DNA from: an uncultured Clostridium sp.
GTDB taxonomy: Bacteria; Bacillota; Clostridia; TANB77; CAG-508
Reading direction: 5' to 3'
DNA: 51,907 bases
Assembly (NCBI GenBank): GCA_946497775.1
Contig: CAMMLS010000005.1
Location: forward strand, 1 to 51,907
A program made the translations under genes and the position numbers. Below the pieces are notes generated by a model. It was not told where the DNA came from. It searched no databases and was given only the letters and a program-made list of their open reading frames with translations. Below, one piece after another: positions 17,797 to 26,190 of this stretch (positions are counted from its first letter, which is position 1; each line of letters opens with the position of its first letter).

Positions 17797-18976
17797 ATGA
17801 GTTCTAAGATAAAATACCAATATACATATTTTATAAAATCATTTAAAATAGATAAAACATTATATAATAAGTACATATTAAATCTTTTAAAAAATGAAAA
17901 AATCAAACTAAAAATATTCACAAAAGAAAAGGATGTAGAAATAGATTCATATTTTGAGAAAAATATAAAAAATATAATGTTTAAAACTCTATCTTACACA
18001 AAAGAGCAAATAAAAGAATTAGAAAATTTAAATAAAAAAACATATAGCAAGGTATTAAACATGCCTTGCATATGTTTTGAATACATATTAGAACAAAACA
18101 CACAAGCAAAATTAGGAGAAGAAAATCGGGCTATTTTTCAAAATAGAAAAAATAGAAATAATATGTTTTAAATCTGGTATATGCTTTTTAACATTAAAAA
18201 CATATTTAGATGAGAACATAGAGGTTAATAATGTACTAGACTTTAACGAAAAATTCCAGAATATAAATAGCAAAAACCAAAGTGAACCAATAAACATACA
18301 ATTTAGTCAATTTAAAGAAAAAACAGAATTAATTAATATACTACAAAACATAACTGGAAATAATATAAACAAAGAAGAATTTTATACATTTTCATACATC
18401 TGCTTAGATGGAGAAGAATGGAACTTAAACAATACCCCAAACTTTACAAAATTAATAAATGGATATTTGGAGAATAAAAATATAAAAAACGAAGTAAATC
18501 TAATAGAAATATCCGAATATATAAAATTTGGAATAACTAAAAATAGTACCACACTAATAACAAACAGCTTAGAATCATATAATTACACAAAATTGCCATA
18601 CGAATTTGAAAATAGATATTTATATACACTAATATATGCATATTATCAAAAAAATACATTATTAGAATTTGAAAAAGATTTAAAACAAAATGTAAACTAT
18701 AAAAAAAGAAGAAAAGAATTATTGAGTTTTATAAATAATGAATGCATAAAAGAAATAACAAAAGAAAATATAGGTAGTAAGTTATATAAAGAATGGAAAA
18801 AAGAAATTGAGTTTGATAAATTATATTTAAAAACATTTGAAAAATATGAAACAGAATATAAAAACGAAAGATTCCAAAAAGGAAAACGAAATACAAAAAT
18901 AATGTGGGTAATTATATTAATTTGTATAATAATAAACATTATAAATGTTATAACATTATTAAATTTACCAAAATAA
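17797..18976 (+). CDS. Unknown protein with C-terminal transmembrane anchor, frameshifted at CGG
   Basis: The family was not recognised. ATG at 17797 follows AAAGGA by 8 bases and lies 23 bp after the WG-repeat gene, so it belongs to the same operon. Codon 111 is CGG (18127-18129). The zero frame ends 15 codons later, whereas dropping the C gives GEENGLFFKIEKIEIICFKS and an uninterrupted frame to 18976. The full product is about 392 residues: a soluble helical and Lys/Glu/Asn-rich body and one hydrophobic helix at the end (IMWVIILICIIINIINVI). Topology would be a tail-anchored or C-terminally anchored cytoplasmic protein. The frame after the shift has no internal stop, and it shows the same amino-acid and codon style as the first part, so the two halves belong together. 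No function can be given. Confidence 0.7.
18127..18129 (+). other. CGG recoding site 3 (codon 111 of the unknown operon gene)
   Basis: AAT-CGG-GCT runs to TAA after 14 more codons; AAT-(C)-GGG-CTA continues 282 codons to 18976. Homology support is lacking here because the family is unknown; the support is the long open frame after the shift. Confidence 0.7.
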
Positions 18977-18990
18977 AGGGGTAGATGAAT

Positions 18991-19374
18991 ATGCTAAAAA
19001 TAGCATGTGGAACAGATATTATAGAAGTGGCAAGAATAGAAAAATCTATTGCAAACACAAATGGAAGATTCATAAAAGAAATATACACAGAAAAAGAAAT
19101 AGAATATTGTGAAAGCAAAGGACAATCTAAATATGAACATTATGCAGCAAGATTTGCAGCAAAAGAAGCAATATTCAAAGCAATAAGTCAGTTTTTACAA
19201 AACAAATATGATGTATCATGGCAAAATGTACAAATAATAAATAGTGAAAAAGGGAGACCATACATAGAATTTATAAATACAGAATTCAGTCAAATAAAAA
19301 GTATAGATATAAGCTTATCTCATATAAAAGAATATGCAATAGCAAATGTTGCATTGCTTTATGAGCCATATTAA
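18991..19374 (+). CDS. acpS: Holo-ACP synthase
   Basis: AcpS transfers the 4'-phosphopantetheine arm from CoA to the serine of acyl carrier protein, enabling fatty-acid synthesis. The 127-residue product has the conserved N-terminal GTDIIEVARIEK with the Mg-binding Asp and the central RFAAKEAIFKAI with the catalytic Glu and Lys. It ends with the usual SLSHIKEYAIANVALL strand. ATG 18991 is chosen over ATG 18985 because it is 9 bases from AAAGGGG and because family members begin directly at the hydrophobic strand before GTDII. It is the third gene of the WG-repeat operon, 14 bp after the previous stop. Confidence 0.92.
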   Translation: MLKIACGTDIIEVARIEKSIANTNGRFIKEIYTEKEIEYCESKGQSKYEHYAARFAAKEAIFKAISQFLQNKYDVSWQNVQIINSEKGRPYIEFINTEFSQIKSIDISLSHIKEYAIANVALLYEPY

Positions 19375-19393
19375 AAGAAAAGAGGATAATTAA

Positions 19394-20155
19394 ATGGAAT
19401 TATTTGATTCACATTGCCATTATAATGATGAAAAATTTGATGTAGATAGAGATAATTTAATAAAAGAAAATATAGAAAAAGGGATAACAAAATCGGTAGT
19501 TGCAGGATACAGTATAAAATCTTCTGAGAAAGCTGTACAAATAGCAGAAAAATACCCAAATAATTTATATGCAATAGTAGGAATATCTCCAAATGATATA
19601 GAAGAAATAGACTATGATAAAATAAAAAAATTAGCATTAAATAAAAATGTTGTAGGCATAGGGGAAATAGGATTAGACTTTTATTGGAACAAAGAAAATA
19701 AAAATCTTCAAAAACAGGTATTTATAAATCAAATAAATATAGCAAATGAGCTAAATTTACCAATAATAATACATTCAAGAGAAGCGGTAATGGATACATT
19801 AGAAATATTAAAAACAAATAATGTAAATAAAAAAGGAATATTTCACTGCTGCCCACTTAATATTGAACTAATAAAAGAAGCTATAAAACTTGGATATTAT
19901 ATATCGTTTTCAGGAAATATAACATTTAAAAATTCAAAAAACGCATATGATTGTGTAAAATATGTACCATTAGAAAAAATATTAATAGAAACAGATAGCC
20001 CATACATGACCCCAGAACCATATAGAGGAAAAAGAAATAATCCGTCACTTGTGTATTATGTTGCAAAAAAGGTTGCAGAAATAAAAGAAGTTTCATTAGA
20101 AGAAATAGCAAAAATAACATATAATAATACTAAAAACATATTTGAAATAAAATGA
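19394..20155 (+). CDS. tatD: TatD-family metal-dependent deoxyribonuclease/hydrolase
   Basis: TatD proteins are TIM-barrel hydrolases with 3'-5' DNase activity used in repair. The 253-residue length is typical. The metal ligands are visible in order: DSHCHY at the N-terminus, GEIGLDFYW (Glu about residue 91), IHSREA (His), FHCC (His) and ETDSPYMTP (Asp). The start ATG follows AGAGGATAA. It is the last gene of the operon, followed by a hairpin shared with the convergent htpX gene. Two out-of-frame CGG triplets (tCGGta, gCGGta) occur and cause no problem. Confidence 0.9.
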   Translation: MELFDSHCHYNDEKFDVDRDNLIKENIEKGITKSVVAGYSIKSSEKAVQIAEKYPNNLYAIVGISPNDIEEIDYDKIKKLALNKNVVGIGEIGLDFYWNKENKNLQKQVFINQINIANELNLPIIIHSREAVMDTLEILKTNNVNKKGIFHCCPLNIELIKEAIKLGYYISFSGNITFKNSKNAYDCVKYVPLEKILIETDSPYMTPEPYRGKRNNPSLVYYVAKKVAEIKEVSLEEIAKITYNNTKNIFEIK

Positions 20156-20184
20156 AAATAACCCTATTTATATAGGGCTATTTT
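20155..20184. terminator. Bidirectional terminator between tatD and htpX
   Basis: CCCTAT (20162-20167) pairs with ATAGGG (20172-20177); the stem is extended by AAAATA and TATTTT on the outside, giving T-runs in both directions. Confidence 0.7.
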
Positions 20185-20189
20185 TGTAA

Positions 20190-21089
20190 TTATTTTATAT
20201 TTCTTAAAGCTTCTATTCTAGCGTCAATTGATGGGTGTGTTGAAAACCAATCTGTTTTTGCTTTTTGACCATTTGCACCTTTTTTAAAAGGGTTTGCAAT
20301 ATACATATGTGCTGTTGAAGAATTAGCTGTTTCTAACTTATGAGTATCTGCATCTAACTTTTGAAGAGCAGAAATTAACCCATCTGGATTTCTAGTAAAC
20401 TCAACTGCTGTTGCATCAGCTAAAAATTCTCTTCTTCTAGAAACAGCAAGTTGCATAAGTTTTGAAAAGATTGGAGATATAAGTAGTAAAACAACACCAA
20501 TTAACATTACGATTGCATTTCCACTGCCTTTATCATTATCTCTACTACCTCCGCCCCATATCATTGCATGAGTACATAAATCTGCAAGCATAACTACCAA
20601 TCCTACCATTACAGTTACTACTGCTGAAAGACGTATATCATAATTTTTAATATGTGCCATTTCGTGAGCAATAACTCCTTCAAGCTCATAATAATTTAAA
20701 GTATCAAGTAAAGCAGTTGTAACACAAATTACAGCATGCTCAGGGTCTCTACCAGTTGCAAATGCATTTGGCTGATTAGATTCAACAACATATAATCTAG
20801 GCTTTGTTGTAAGGCCAGAAGATGCCATAAGAGAATCTAAAATATTTACAATTTTTTGATCTTCTTCATGTGTTGCAGGTCTTGCTTTATTTAAAGAAAG
20901 TACAATTTTGTCTGAATTATAATATGATGCCCAAGCAGATATTATAGAAAATCCTAGTGCAAAAATAATTGCAAAAGGGCCAAAGTCAAAATATACACCT
21001 ATAAAATAAAGGATAAGAGTAATTACAACAATGAAAACAGATACTATAAAACCAGTTTTTAGTTTATTTCTTCTTATATCTTGTATCAT
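20190..21089 (-). CDS. htpX: HtpX-type membrane zinc metalloprotease (M48)
   Basis: HtpX degrades misfolded membrane proteins. The 299-residue product has two N-terminal transmembrane helices (about 13-55), the zinc-binding HEMAHIKNYD motif near residue 141, two further helices (about 160-215) and the downstream SRRREFLADATAVEFTR segment that supplies the third zinc ligand. The C-terminal FSTHPSIDARIEAL motif is also conserved. It lies 15 bp after lemA, a common pairing, and both are read from the lemA promoter. One out-of-frame CGG (ggCGGa in the Gly-Gly-Gly run) is present. Confidence 0.93.
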   Translation of the reverse strand: MIQDIRRNKLKTGFIVSVFIVVITLILYFIGVYFDFGPFAIIFALGFSIISAWASYYNSDKIVLSLNKARPATHEEDQKIVNILDSLMASSGLTTKPRLYVVESNQPNAFATGRDPEHAVICVTTALLDTLNYYELEGVIAHEMAHIKNYDIRLSAVVTVMVGLVVMLADLCTHAMIWGGGSRDNDKGSGNAIVMLIGVVLLLISPIFSKLMQLAVSRRREFLADATAVEFTRNPDGLISALQKLDADTHKLETANSSTAHMYIANPFKKGANGQKAKTDWFSTHPSIDARIEALRNIK

Positions 21090-21104
21090 AAATTATACCT
21101 CAGT

Positions 21105-21656
21105 TTATTTATTAAAATCTACTTTTACATTTTCTCTTGCTTCTTCACTTTCAGTTTTAAACAATTCTTCTGGCTTAAAATGGAATATAGAAGCAATAAT
21201 ATTAGTTGGAATTACTTCTAATTTTGTATTATACATTGTTACACTGTCATTATAGAATTGGCGAGAGAATGAAATCTTGTTTTCAGTAGCTCTTAGTTCT
21301 TCTTGTAGCTCAGAAAAATTTTGACTAGCTTTTAAATCTGGATAATTTTCAGACAAAGCCATAATTGTTTTTAATGTGCTAGATAACTCATTATCCAATT
21401 TTGCCTTTTCTCCAACAGATTGAGCATTAGACCAAGATGTTCTAAGTTCTGTAACCTGAGATAAAACTCCTTTCTCATGAGTCATATATCCCTTCACAGA
21501 TTCTACCAAGTTTGGAATTAAATCAAATCTTCTTTGTAATTGAACATCAATTTGACTCCATGCATTTCTTACCTTTTGTCTTGCAACTACTAAACCATTA
21601 TATAGTGCAATAACAACTATTACTAATACTACAATAATAATTAATGCTATTAACAT
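21105..21656 (-). CDS. lemA: LemA family protein
   Basis: The 183-residue protein has one N-terminal transmembrane helix (about 2-20) and the helical-bundle body of the LemA family. Conserved pieces are [36 protein letters not shown] and the C-terminal [15 protein letters not shown]. The molecular role is not settled; LemA is commonly encoded next to htpX, as here. ATG is preceded by AGGAGG at 5-6 bases. Confidence 0.92.
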   Translation of the reverse strand: MLIALIIIVVLVIVVIALYNGLVVARQKVRNAWSQIDVQLQRRFDLIPNLVESVKGYMTHEKGVLSQVTELRTSWSNAQSVGEKAKLDNELSSTLKTIMALSENYPDLKASQNFSELQEELRATENKISFSRQFYNDSVTMYNTKLEVIPTNIIASIFHFKPEELFKTESEEARENVKVDFNK

Positions 21657-21688
21657 AAAAATCCTCCTATATATAAAATTACAAAACT

Positions 21689-21717
21689 ATCATATCATAT
21701 TTTATTTAAATATACAA
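21689..21717 (-). promoter_or_regulatory. Probable sigma-A promoter of lemA-htpX
   Basis: Minus-strand TTGTAT (21717-21712) and TATGAT (21694-21689) are 17 bp apart, just upstream of the lemA ribosome binding site. Confidence 0.55.
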
Positions 21718-21797
21718 TAATTATGTGTCCTTTTTGCGAAATCTATGTTATAATTTAAATATAATATTTATGTGTAAAATATAAAGAGGTGTAAAAC

Positions 21798-22649
21798 GTG
21801 GAAAAAAGATTAATACTATATGCTGCGATAATAATAATTTGTATAATTTCAATAGGTATAGGAATTTATGCACAATTTTTTTATAAAGATGGGGATACAG
21901 ACAGATTTATGATAGGTGGAAATAATTCATCACAAAACGAACAAGAAGACGAAAAGCTAGAAGAAGCAAAAAATAATTTCGACTCATTATTCATAAATGC
22001 ACTAACATACACTTCACAAAATTTTAATAACTCAGCAGTAAGAAAAGATAGCACAAAAGACTTAATTTACACAAGTAACCAAATATCTAAAACAGTACAA
22101 GGGAAATATAGCATGAACTTAAATGTGCCAACATTTAATATAAACAGCCCAGTTGCAAACGAAATAAATGCAGAAATAGAAGAAATATTTGTAAAAAAAG
22201 CAACAAGCATATTAGTAAATGCAGAAACAAGTACAGATTACGTAATATATAATATAGATTATGCAGGATATATTAATGGAAACATATTATCACTAGTAAT
22301 AAAAGCAACATTAAAAGAGGGAAGTAATCCACAAAGAATAATGTATTTAGGATATAATTACAACTTACAAACAGGTACAAAAATAAGCCTAGATGATTAC
22401 ATCGCATACAAAAAAATAACAAATACAACACTTCAAAATAGAATAAACAAAGAAATACAAGAAATAAGTGAAAAAACACAAGACCTAAATGATGTAGGAT
22501 TTTCAGTATATACAAGAGATCCAAACAGCGACATGTACAAACTAGAAAACATAACAAACTACTTCTATGGTCCAAATGACTATATCTACATAATCTTCGC
22601 CTATGGCAACAATAATTATACAAGTGAAACAGATGTAATTGTGTTTTAA
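21798..22649 (+). CDS. Membrane-anchored DUF3298-like extracytoplasmic protein
   Basis: The 283-residue protein begins at GTG, 6 bases after AAAGAGGTG. One N-terminal transmembrane helix (about 6-26) is followed by a Glu/Asn linker and a folded domain. The domain resembles the DUF4163/DUF3298 module found in RsiV and in the PdaC N-terminus: a first beta half (YSMNLNVPTFNINSPVANE, residues about 100-118, then VIYNIDYAGYINGNILSLVI) and a later YNYNLQTGTKISLDDYI motif typical of DUF3298. No deacetylase domain is attached. It is likely an extracellular ligand- or wall-associated protein of unknown role. Assignment is by motif memory only, so moderate. Confidence 0.6.
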   Translation: MEKRLILYAAIIIICIISIGIGIYAQFFYKDGDTDRFMIGGNNSSQNEQEDEKLEEAKNNFDSLFINALTYTSQNFNNSAVRKDSTKDLIYTSNQISKTVQGKYSMNLNVPTFNINSPVANEINAEIEEIFVKKATSILVNAETSTDYVIYNIDYAGYINGNILSLVIKATLKEGSNPQRIMYLGYNYNLQTGTKISLDDYIAYKKITNTTLQNRINKEIQEISEKTQDLNDVGFSVYTRDPNSDMYKLENITNYFYGPNDYIYIIFAYGNNNYTSETDVIVF

Positions 22650-22735
22650 AAATGTTGAGAATAGATAATAAAATTTTCATAATTATGATATACTATTTAC
22701 AAAAGAAAGAATAAGTTTTATATGGGAGGAATAAA

Positions 22736-23131
22736 GTGAAATCAGAAGATTTAATTAAATATTGGACACAGAGTTCAGACAGAGATTATGAGTCTATGAT
22801 GAAAAACTATGAAACTAAGCAATATACATGGGCATTATTTATAGGACATTTAGTACTTGAAAAATTGTTAAAAGGAATTTATGCAAAAGTAAATAAAGAA
22901 AAACCATACCCACCCAAAATACATAATTTAAATATATTAGCAGAAAAATGTGGACTAAAGTTAAATGCTAAGCAAGAAAAAATATTATTCACATGTAATT
23001 CTTTTAATATAAGTGCACGATATGAAGACTATAAAAATGAGTTTTATGAAAGATGCACAGAAGAATATGTTACAGAGCAAATAAATAATATTAAGGAGGT
23101 AAGAGGATGGCTAAAAGAACAGTTGATGTAA
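22736..23131 (+). CDS. HEPN-domain protein of a HEPN/MNT pair
   Basis: The 131-residue, all-helical protein matches the HEPN family (FIGHLVLEKLLKGIYAK, PPKIHNLNILAEKCGL, FNISARYEDYKNEF). GTG at 22736 has GGAGG 7 bases upstream. The RX4-6H ribonuclease motif of HepT toxins is not seen: the expected R is followed by YEDYKNEF without His. This version may therefore be non-nucleolytic. It overlaps the downstream nucleotidyltransferase gene by 25 bp, so the two are coupled. Role: either a type VII toxin-antitoxin pair or a substrate-binding partner of the nucleotidyltransferase. Confidence 0.85.
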   Translation: MKSEDLIKYWTQSSDRDYESMMKNYETKQYTWALFIGHLVLEKLLKGIYAKVNKEKPYPPKIHNLNILAEKCGLKLNAKQEKILFTCNSFNISARYEDYKNEFYERCTEEYVTEQINNIKEVRGWLKEQLM

Positions 23132-23424
23132 ATATTATGAATATTGTAAATAGATATATAAAAGAAATTTCAAAATATTATGAAATAAAAGCTGTGTACA
23201 TTTTTGGTTCATTTGTGAAAGGAACGAACAACGAAGATAGTGATATAGACATAGCAATTGTATTAAATAGTGATATAAATAAAATAGATTTAATGGTAGA
23301 TTTAATGATGCTAACTAAGAATATAGACTTACGAATAGAACCACATCCATTAAAAGAAAAAGACTTTGAAGAAGGAAACCCATTTGTAGAAGAAATAATA
23401 AACACAGGCTTAAAAGTCGCATAA
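23107..23424 (+). CDS. Minimal nucleotidyltransferase (MNT) of a HEPN/MNT pair
   Basis: The 105-residue protein has the pol-beta-type GSX10DXD motif (GSFVKGTNNEDSDIDIAIVL), with the two metal-binding aspartates, after a short N-terminal helix. In the MntA/HepT system, MNT proteins AMPylate the HEPN partner and neutralise it. The ATG has a strong AAGGAGG 7 bases upstream, located inside the HEPN gene. A strong terminator follows at 23433. Confidence 0.88.
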   Translation: MAKRTVDVNIMNIVNRYIKEISKYYEIKAVYIFGSFVKGTNNEDSDIDIAIVLNSDINKIDLMVDLMMLTKNIDLRIEPHPLKEKDFEEGNPFVEEIINTGLKVA

Positions 23425-23432
23425 CACACATA

Positions 23433-23464
23433 AAAAAGAGCAACTGTAATAGGTTGCTCTTTTT
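23433..23464. terminator. Terminator after the HEPN/MNT pair
   Basis: AAAAAGAGCAAC (23433-23444) pairs with GTTGCTCTTTTT (23453-23464) around an 8-base loop, ending in a T run. It is symmetrical enough to act from the htrA side too. Between it and the htrA stop (23580) only AT-rich DNA and a weak hairpin near 23494-23523 remain. Confidence 0.85.
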
Positions 23465-23579
23465 AAAATAAAAAGGGGATGTTTTTATTTTTTATATCAA
23501 CAGCTTTTCTGCTGATGTATATATAATACAATTTAATTATGTCTTATTTGTGAACTCAGTGTGATAATATCGAAAAAAA

Positions 23580-24818
23580 TTATGGTTGTTCAGCGAGTGT
23601 TAATTCAATATCCATTTCTTTTCCTTCTCTATTTATTTTTAGTGTAATTTTATCACCAATAGAGTGAGAATATTTAATTTCATCTAATTCATCTCTTGTA
23701 GTAACAGTAGTTCCATCTACTGCAATTATAACATCACCAGGTTTTAATCCGGCCTTTTGTGCAGCAGAGAAGTCTTCTACTTCGCTTATATAAATTCCTA
23801 TTGGTAAATTATAATACTCAGATTTTTGCTCATCAATATCGATACAACCAATTCCAAGATAAGGACGTTTTACTTTACCATCATTAATTAATTGTGTATA
23901 AATATCCTTAGTGCTATTTATAGGAATAGCAAATCCAATTCCTTCTACACCATCACCAGATAGTTTTAATGTATTAATTCCTATTACTTGACCATATGAA
24001 TTTACAAGTGCTCCACCACTATTACCAGAGTTTATTGCAGCATCTGTTTGAATAAGCACAAATTTCTTACCCTCTGAATCTGTTACTTCTCTATTTACAG
24101 CACTAACTGTACCAACTGTTACACTATTATCAAGTCCTAGTGGATTACCAATAGCCATTGCAAATGATCCTACCTTTACAGTATCTGAATCACCTAATTC
24201 TGCTGCTGGCAATCCAGTTTTATCTATTTTTATTACTGCTAAATCTGTAAGGTCATCAGTACCAACTATTGTTGCATCATATGCTGTTGAATCACCATAT
24301 AAATAAACTTTAACAGAGGTTGCTTCTGATACAGTATAATAAGAAGAAGCAGCAGTTGAAGTATTTACTATATGATTATTAGTTAATATATATCCATCTT
24401 CTGTAATAATAATTCCAGAACCGCTAGCTGTTGCAGAACCTTTTTGATTAAAGAATGAATTTACAGAATATTCAACTGTAATTCCCACAACAGAAGGTTG
24501 TACTTTTGCCGCTATTGCTGCTGTTGCATCAGAGTAATCTGATAAAGATATAAGAGATGCGGAATCTAATGAAGTATTATTTTGAACAGATGAATTTGAA
24601 GAACTTTCCTCTTTATTTATAGTGGTAGATGCTAAAGTATCTGTTTCTCCTATTAGTTTTTCTTTTATTTGAGGAACACCAAAACATGTCCCTACAACAA
24701 GTGTTGCTCCTAGTATTCCAGATACAAATGGGAAAACTACGCTTTTACCAAAAGATGTTTTTGGTTTATCGCCATAAAAACCATTCGCTTTTTTGTAAGA
24801 CTTTTCAAAATCGTCCAT
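23580..24818 (-). CDS. htrA: HtrA/DegP-type membrane-anchored serine protease with PDZ domain
   Basis: HtrA proteases handle misfolded secreted proteins at the outer face of the membrane. The 412-residue product has a cytoplasmic N-terminus, one transmembrane helix (about 27-48), a Ser/Asn-rich linker, a trypsin-like domain (about 100-300) and one PDZ domain (about 315-405). The catalytic triad is visible as TNNHIVNTS (His about 149), DDLTDLAVI (Asp) and GNSGGALVN (Ser about 266). The PDZ carries GLKPGDVIIAVDG. The ATG is preceded by GGAGG. Three out-of-frame CGG triplets occur (gcCGGa, agCGGt, gCGGca), none in frame. Confidence 0.93.
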   Translation of the reverse strand: MDDFEKSYKKANGFYGDKPKTSFGKSVVFPFVSGILGATLVVGTCFGVPQIKEKLIGETDTLASTTINKEESSSNSSVQNNTSLDSASLISLSDYSDATAAIAAKVQPSVVGITVEYSVNSFFNQKGSATASGSGIIITEDGYILTNNHIVNTSTAASSYYTVSEATSVKVYLYGDSTAYDATIVGTDDLTDLAVIKIDKTGLPAAELGDSDTVKVGSFAMAIGNPLGLDNSVTVGTVSAVNREVTDSEGKKFVLIQTDAAINSGNSGGALVNSYGQVIGINTLKLSGDGVEGIGFAIPINSTKDIYTQLINDGKVKRPYLGIGCIDIDEQKSEYYNLPIGIYISEVEDFSAAQKAGLKPGDVIIAVDGTTVTTRDELDEIKYSHSIGDKITLKINREGKEMDIELTLAEQP

Positions 24819-24944
24819 AAATCCTCCAATCTGACTTTCGTCAATCTATATTTTAATATATATTTTCCTGAAAACAAGACTATAATACACCTCATTTGTG
24901 AAATATTTGTGAAATTAATATAAAAATTTTTTGACATTTTTATA

Positions 24945-24974
24945 TTTACAAAAAAGTAAAAAATATATTATAAT
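24945..24974 (+). promoter_or_regulatory. Probable promoter of the pilin-rnhB-pynP operon
   Basis: TTTACA (24945-24950) and TATAAT (24969-24974) are 18 bp apart, 45 bp upstream of the start codon. A TTGACA at 24931-24936 is too far from this -10. Confidence 0.5.
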
Positions 24975-25018
24975 ATATTTAGCTAATTAAGTACGAGAGG
25001 TGGAGATTTTTTTAAAAT

Positions 25019-25501
25019 ATGAGAATAAAAAGTGAAAAAGGGATTACACTACTTGTATTGGTAATTGTTGTAGTTGTTCTTGGTATTTTGGCTACAATTG
25101 CAGTTGGAGAAGTTGGAGATTTAATGAACCAAGTAAATAAGGAAACAATAAGCACTGATTTACTTTTAATTCAAGCCAAAGCAAAAGTATTAAATGAAAA
25201 AGCTACATTTAATAGTGACGAAAGCTTACTTAAAGGTCAAAAATTAGATGAAATTACTGGTAACCAAGCAGTAGAAGAACTTATTTCAAAAGGTGTTTTG
25301 AACACATCAGAGGAACATTATGATAAATATTATATATGGGATAAACAAACCCTAGATGAATTAGAACTTACAATTGAGAATATGGAAGATAATGATTTTT
25401 TTATAGTGAATTATGAAACAGAGGAAGTAATTTATCCAAAAGGATATAAACATTCAGACGGAAACATATATTATAAATTATCTGAAATTACAGAAAAATA
25501 A
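25019..25501 (+). CDS. Type IV pilin-like protein (prepilin N-terminus)
   Basis: The 160-residue protein begins MRIKSEKGITLLVLVIVVVV, a short basic leader ending in Gly followed by ITLL and a hydrophobic helix, as in type IV prepilins cleaved by PilD-type peptidases. The usual Glu at mature position 5 is replaced by Val, so self-assembly as a major pilin is doubtful. The rest is a soluble acidic domain with LLIQAKAKVLNEKATFN resembling the helical spine of pseudopilins. The ribosome binding site AGAGGTGGAG is about 12 bases upstream. No other pilus gene is in the window. It sits 30 bp before rnhB, apparently in one operon. Confidence 0.65.
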   Translation: MRIKSEKGITLLVLVIVVVVLGILATIAVGEVGDLMNQVNKETISTDLLLIQAKAKVLNEKATFNSDESLLKGQKLDEITGNQAVEELISKGVLNTSEEHYDKYYIWDKQTLDELELTIENMEDNDFFIVNYETEEVIYPKGYKHSDGNIYYKLSEITEK

Positions 25502-25531
25502 AATGCAGATTATAAAGTGGGATGAATATAA

Positions 25532-26168
25532 ATGAAGGAAAAAGAAGAAGAAAGATTAAAGCTACTAAAACAACATGAAGAAGAATTACACAAAAAAGGA
25601 TTTGAATTTATTTGTGGGATAGATGAAGCAGGAAGAGGACCACTAGCTGGTCCTGTTGTCGTTGCAGCAGCGATTATGCCAAAAAATTCATTTATAGAAG
25701 GCGTAAATGACTCTAAGAAACTAAGCGAAAAAAAGAGAGAAAAACTATATGAACAAATAACAAATGAAGCTATTGCATGGTCAGTTGCAGTAATAGACCA
25801 AAAGGAAATTGATGAGTTAAATATTTTAAATGCAACTAAAAAGGGTGTTACAACATGTATTCAAGAATTAAAACAAAAGCCAGATTTAGTATTAGCAGAT
25901 GCACTAGAACGTATAAATACACTTCGGAATACCATATGAATCAATAATAAAAGGCGATGCAAAAGTATATAGTATTGCAGCAGCATCAATTATTGCAAAA
26001 GTAACAAGAGACAGGTTAATGCAAGAATGGGATGAGGTGTATCCACAATATGATTTTGCAAGTAACAAAGGATATGGAACTGCTAAACATATAGCAGCAA
26101 TTAAACAATTTGGAATTTGTAAATTACATAGACACAGTTTTGTTAAAAATTTTATAAATGAAAAATAG
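25532..26168 (+). CDS. rnhB: Ribonuclease HII, frameshifted at CGG
   Basis: RNase HII removes ribonucleotides from RNA:DNA hybrids. The N-terminal 131 codons carry the catalytic [30 protein letters not shown] and the second Asp in LVLADAL. Then CGG (25925-25927) is reached, and the zero frame stops at TGA three codons later. Skipping the C gives N-T-L-G-I-P-Y-E-S and continues to TAG at 26166. It supplies [15 protein letters not shown] (third catalytic Asp) and [12 protein letters not shown]. The total of 211 residues is normal. All catalytic residues are present across the two halves and there is no second lesion, so the gene looks functional if the shift is made. It is 22 bp before pynP. 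Confidence 0.93.
25925..25927 (+). other. CGG recoding site 4 (rnhB codon 132)
   Basis: CTT-CGG-AAT-ACC-ATA-TGA in the zero frame; CTT-(C)-GGA-ATA-CCA in the restored frame. The Gly lies in the conserved stretch between the active-site VLADAL and the IIKGDAK motif. Confidence 0.9.
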
Positions 26169-26190
26169 CAAAAGAAGAAAGGTGAAAAAA

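Noticed and set aside
23494..23523. Hairpin TCAACAGC/GCTG as the htrA terminator
   Set aside because: Short imperfect stem with no T run on the minus strand; the symmetrical hairpin at 23433-23464 is the better candidate.
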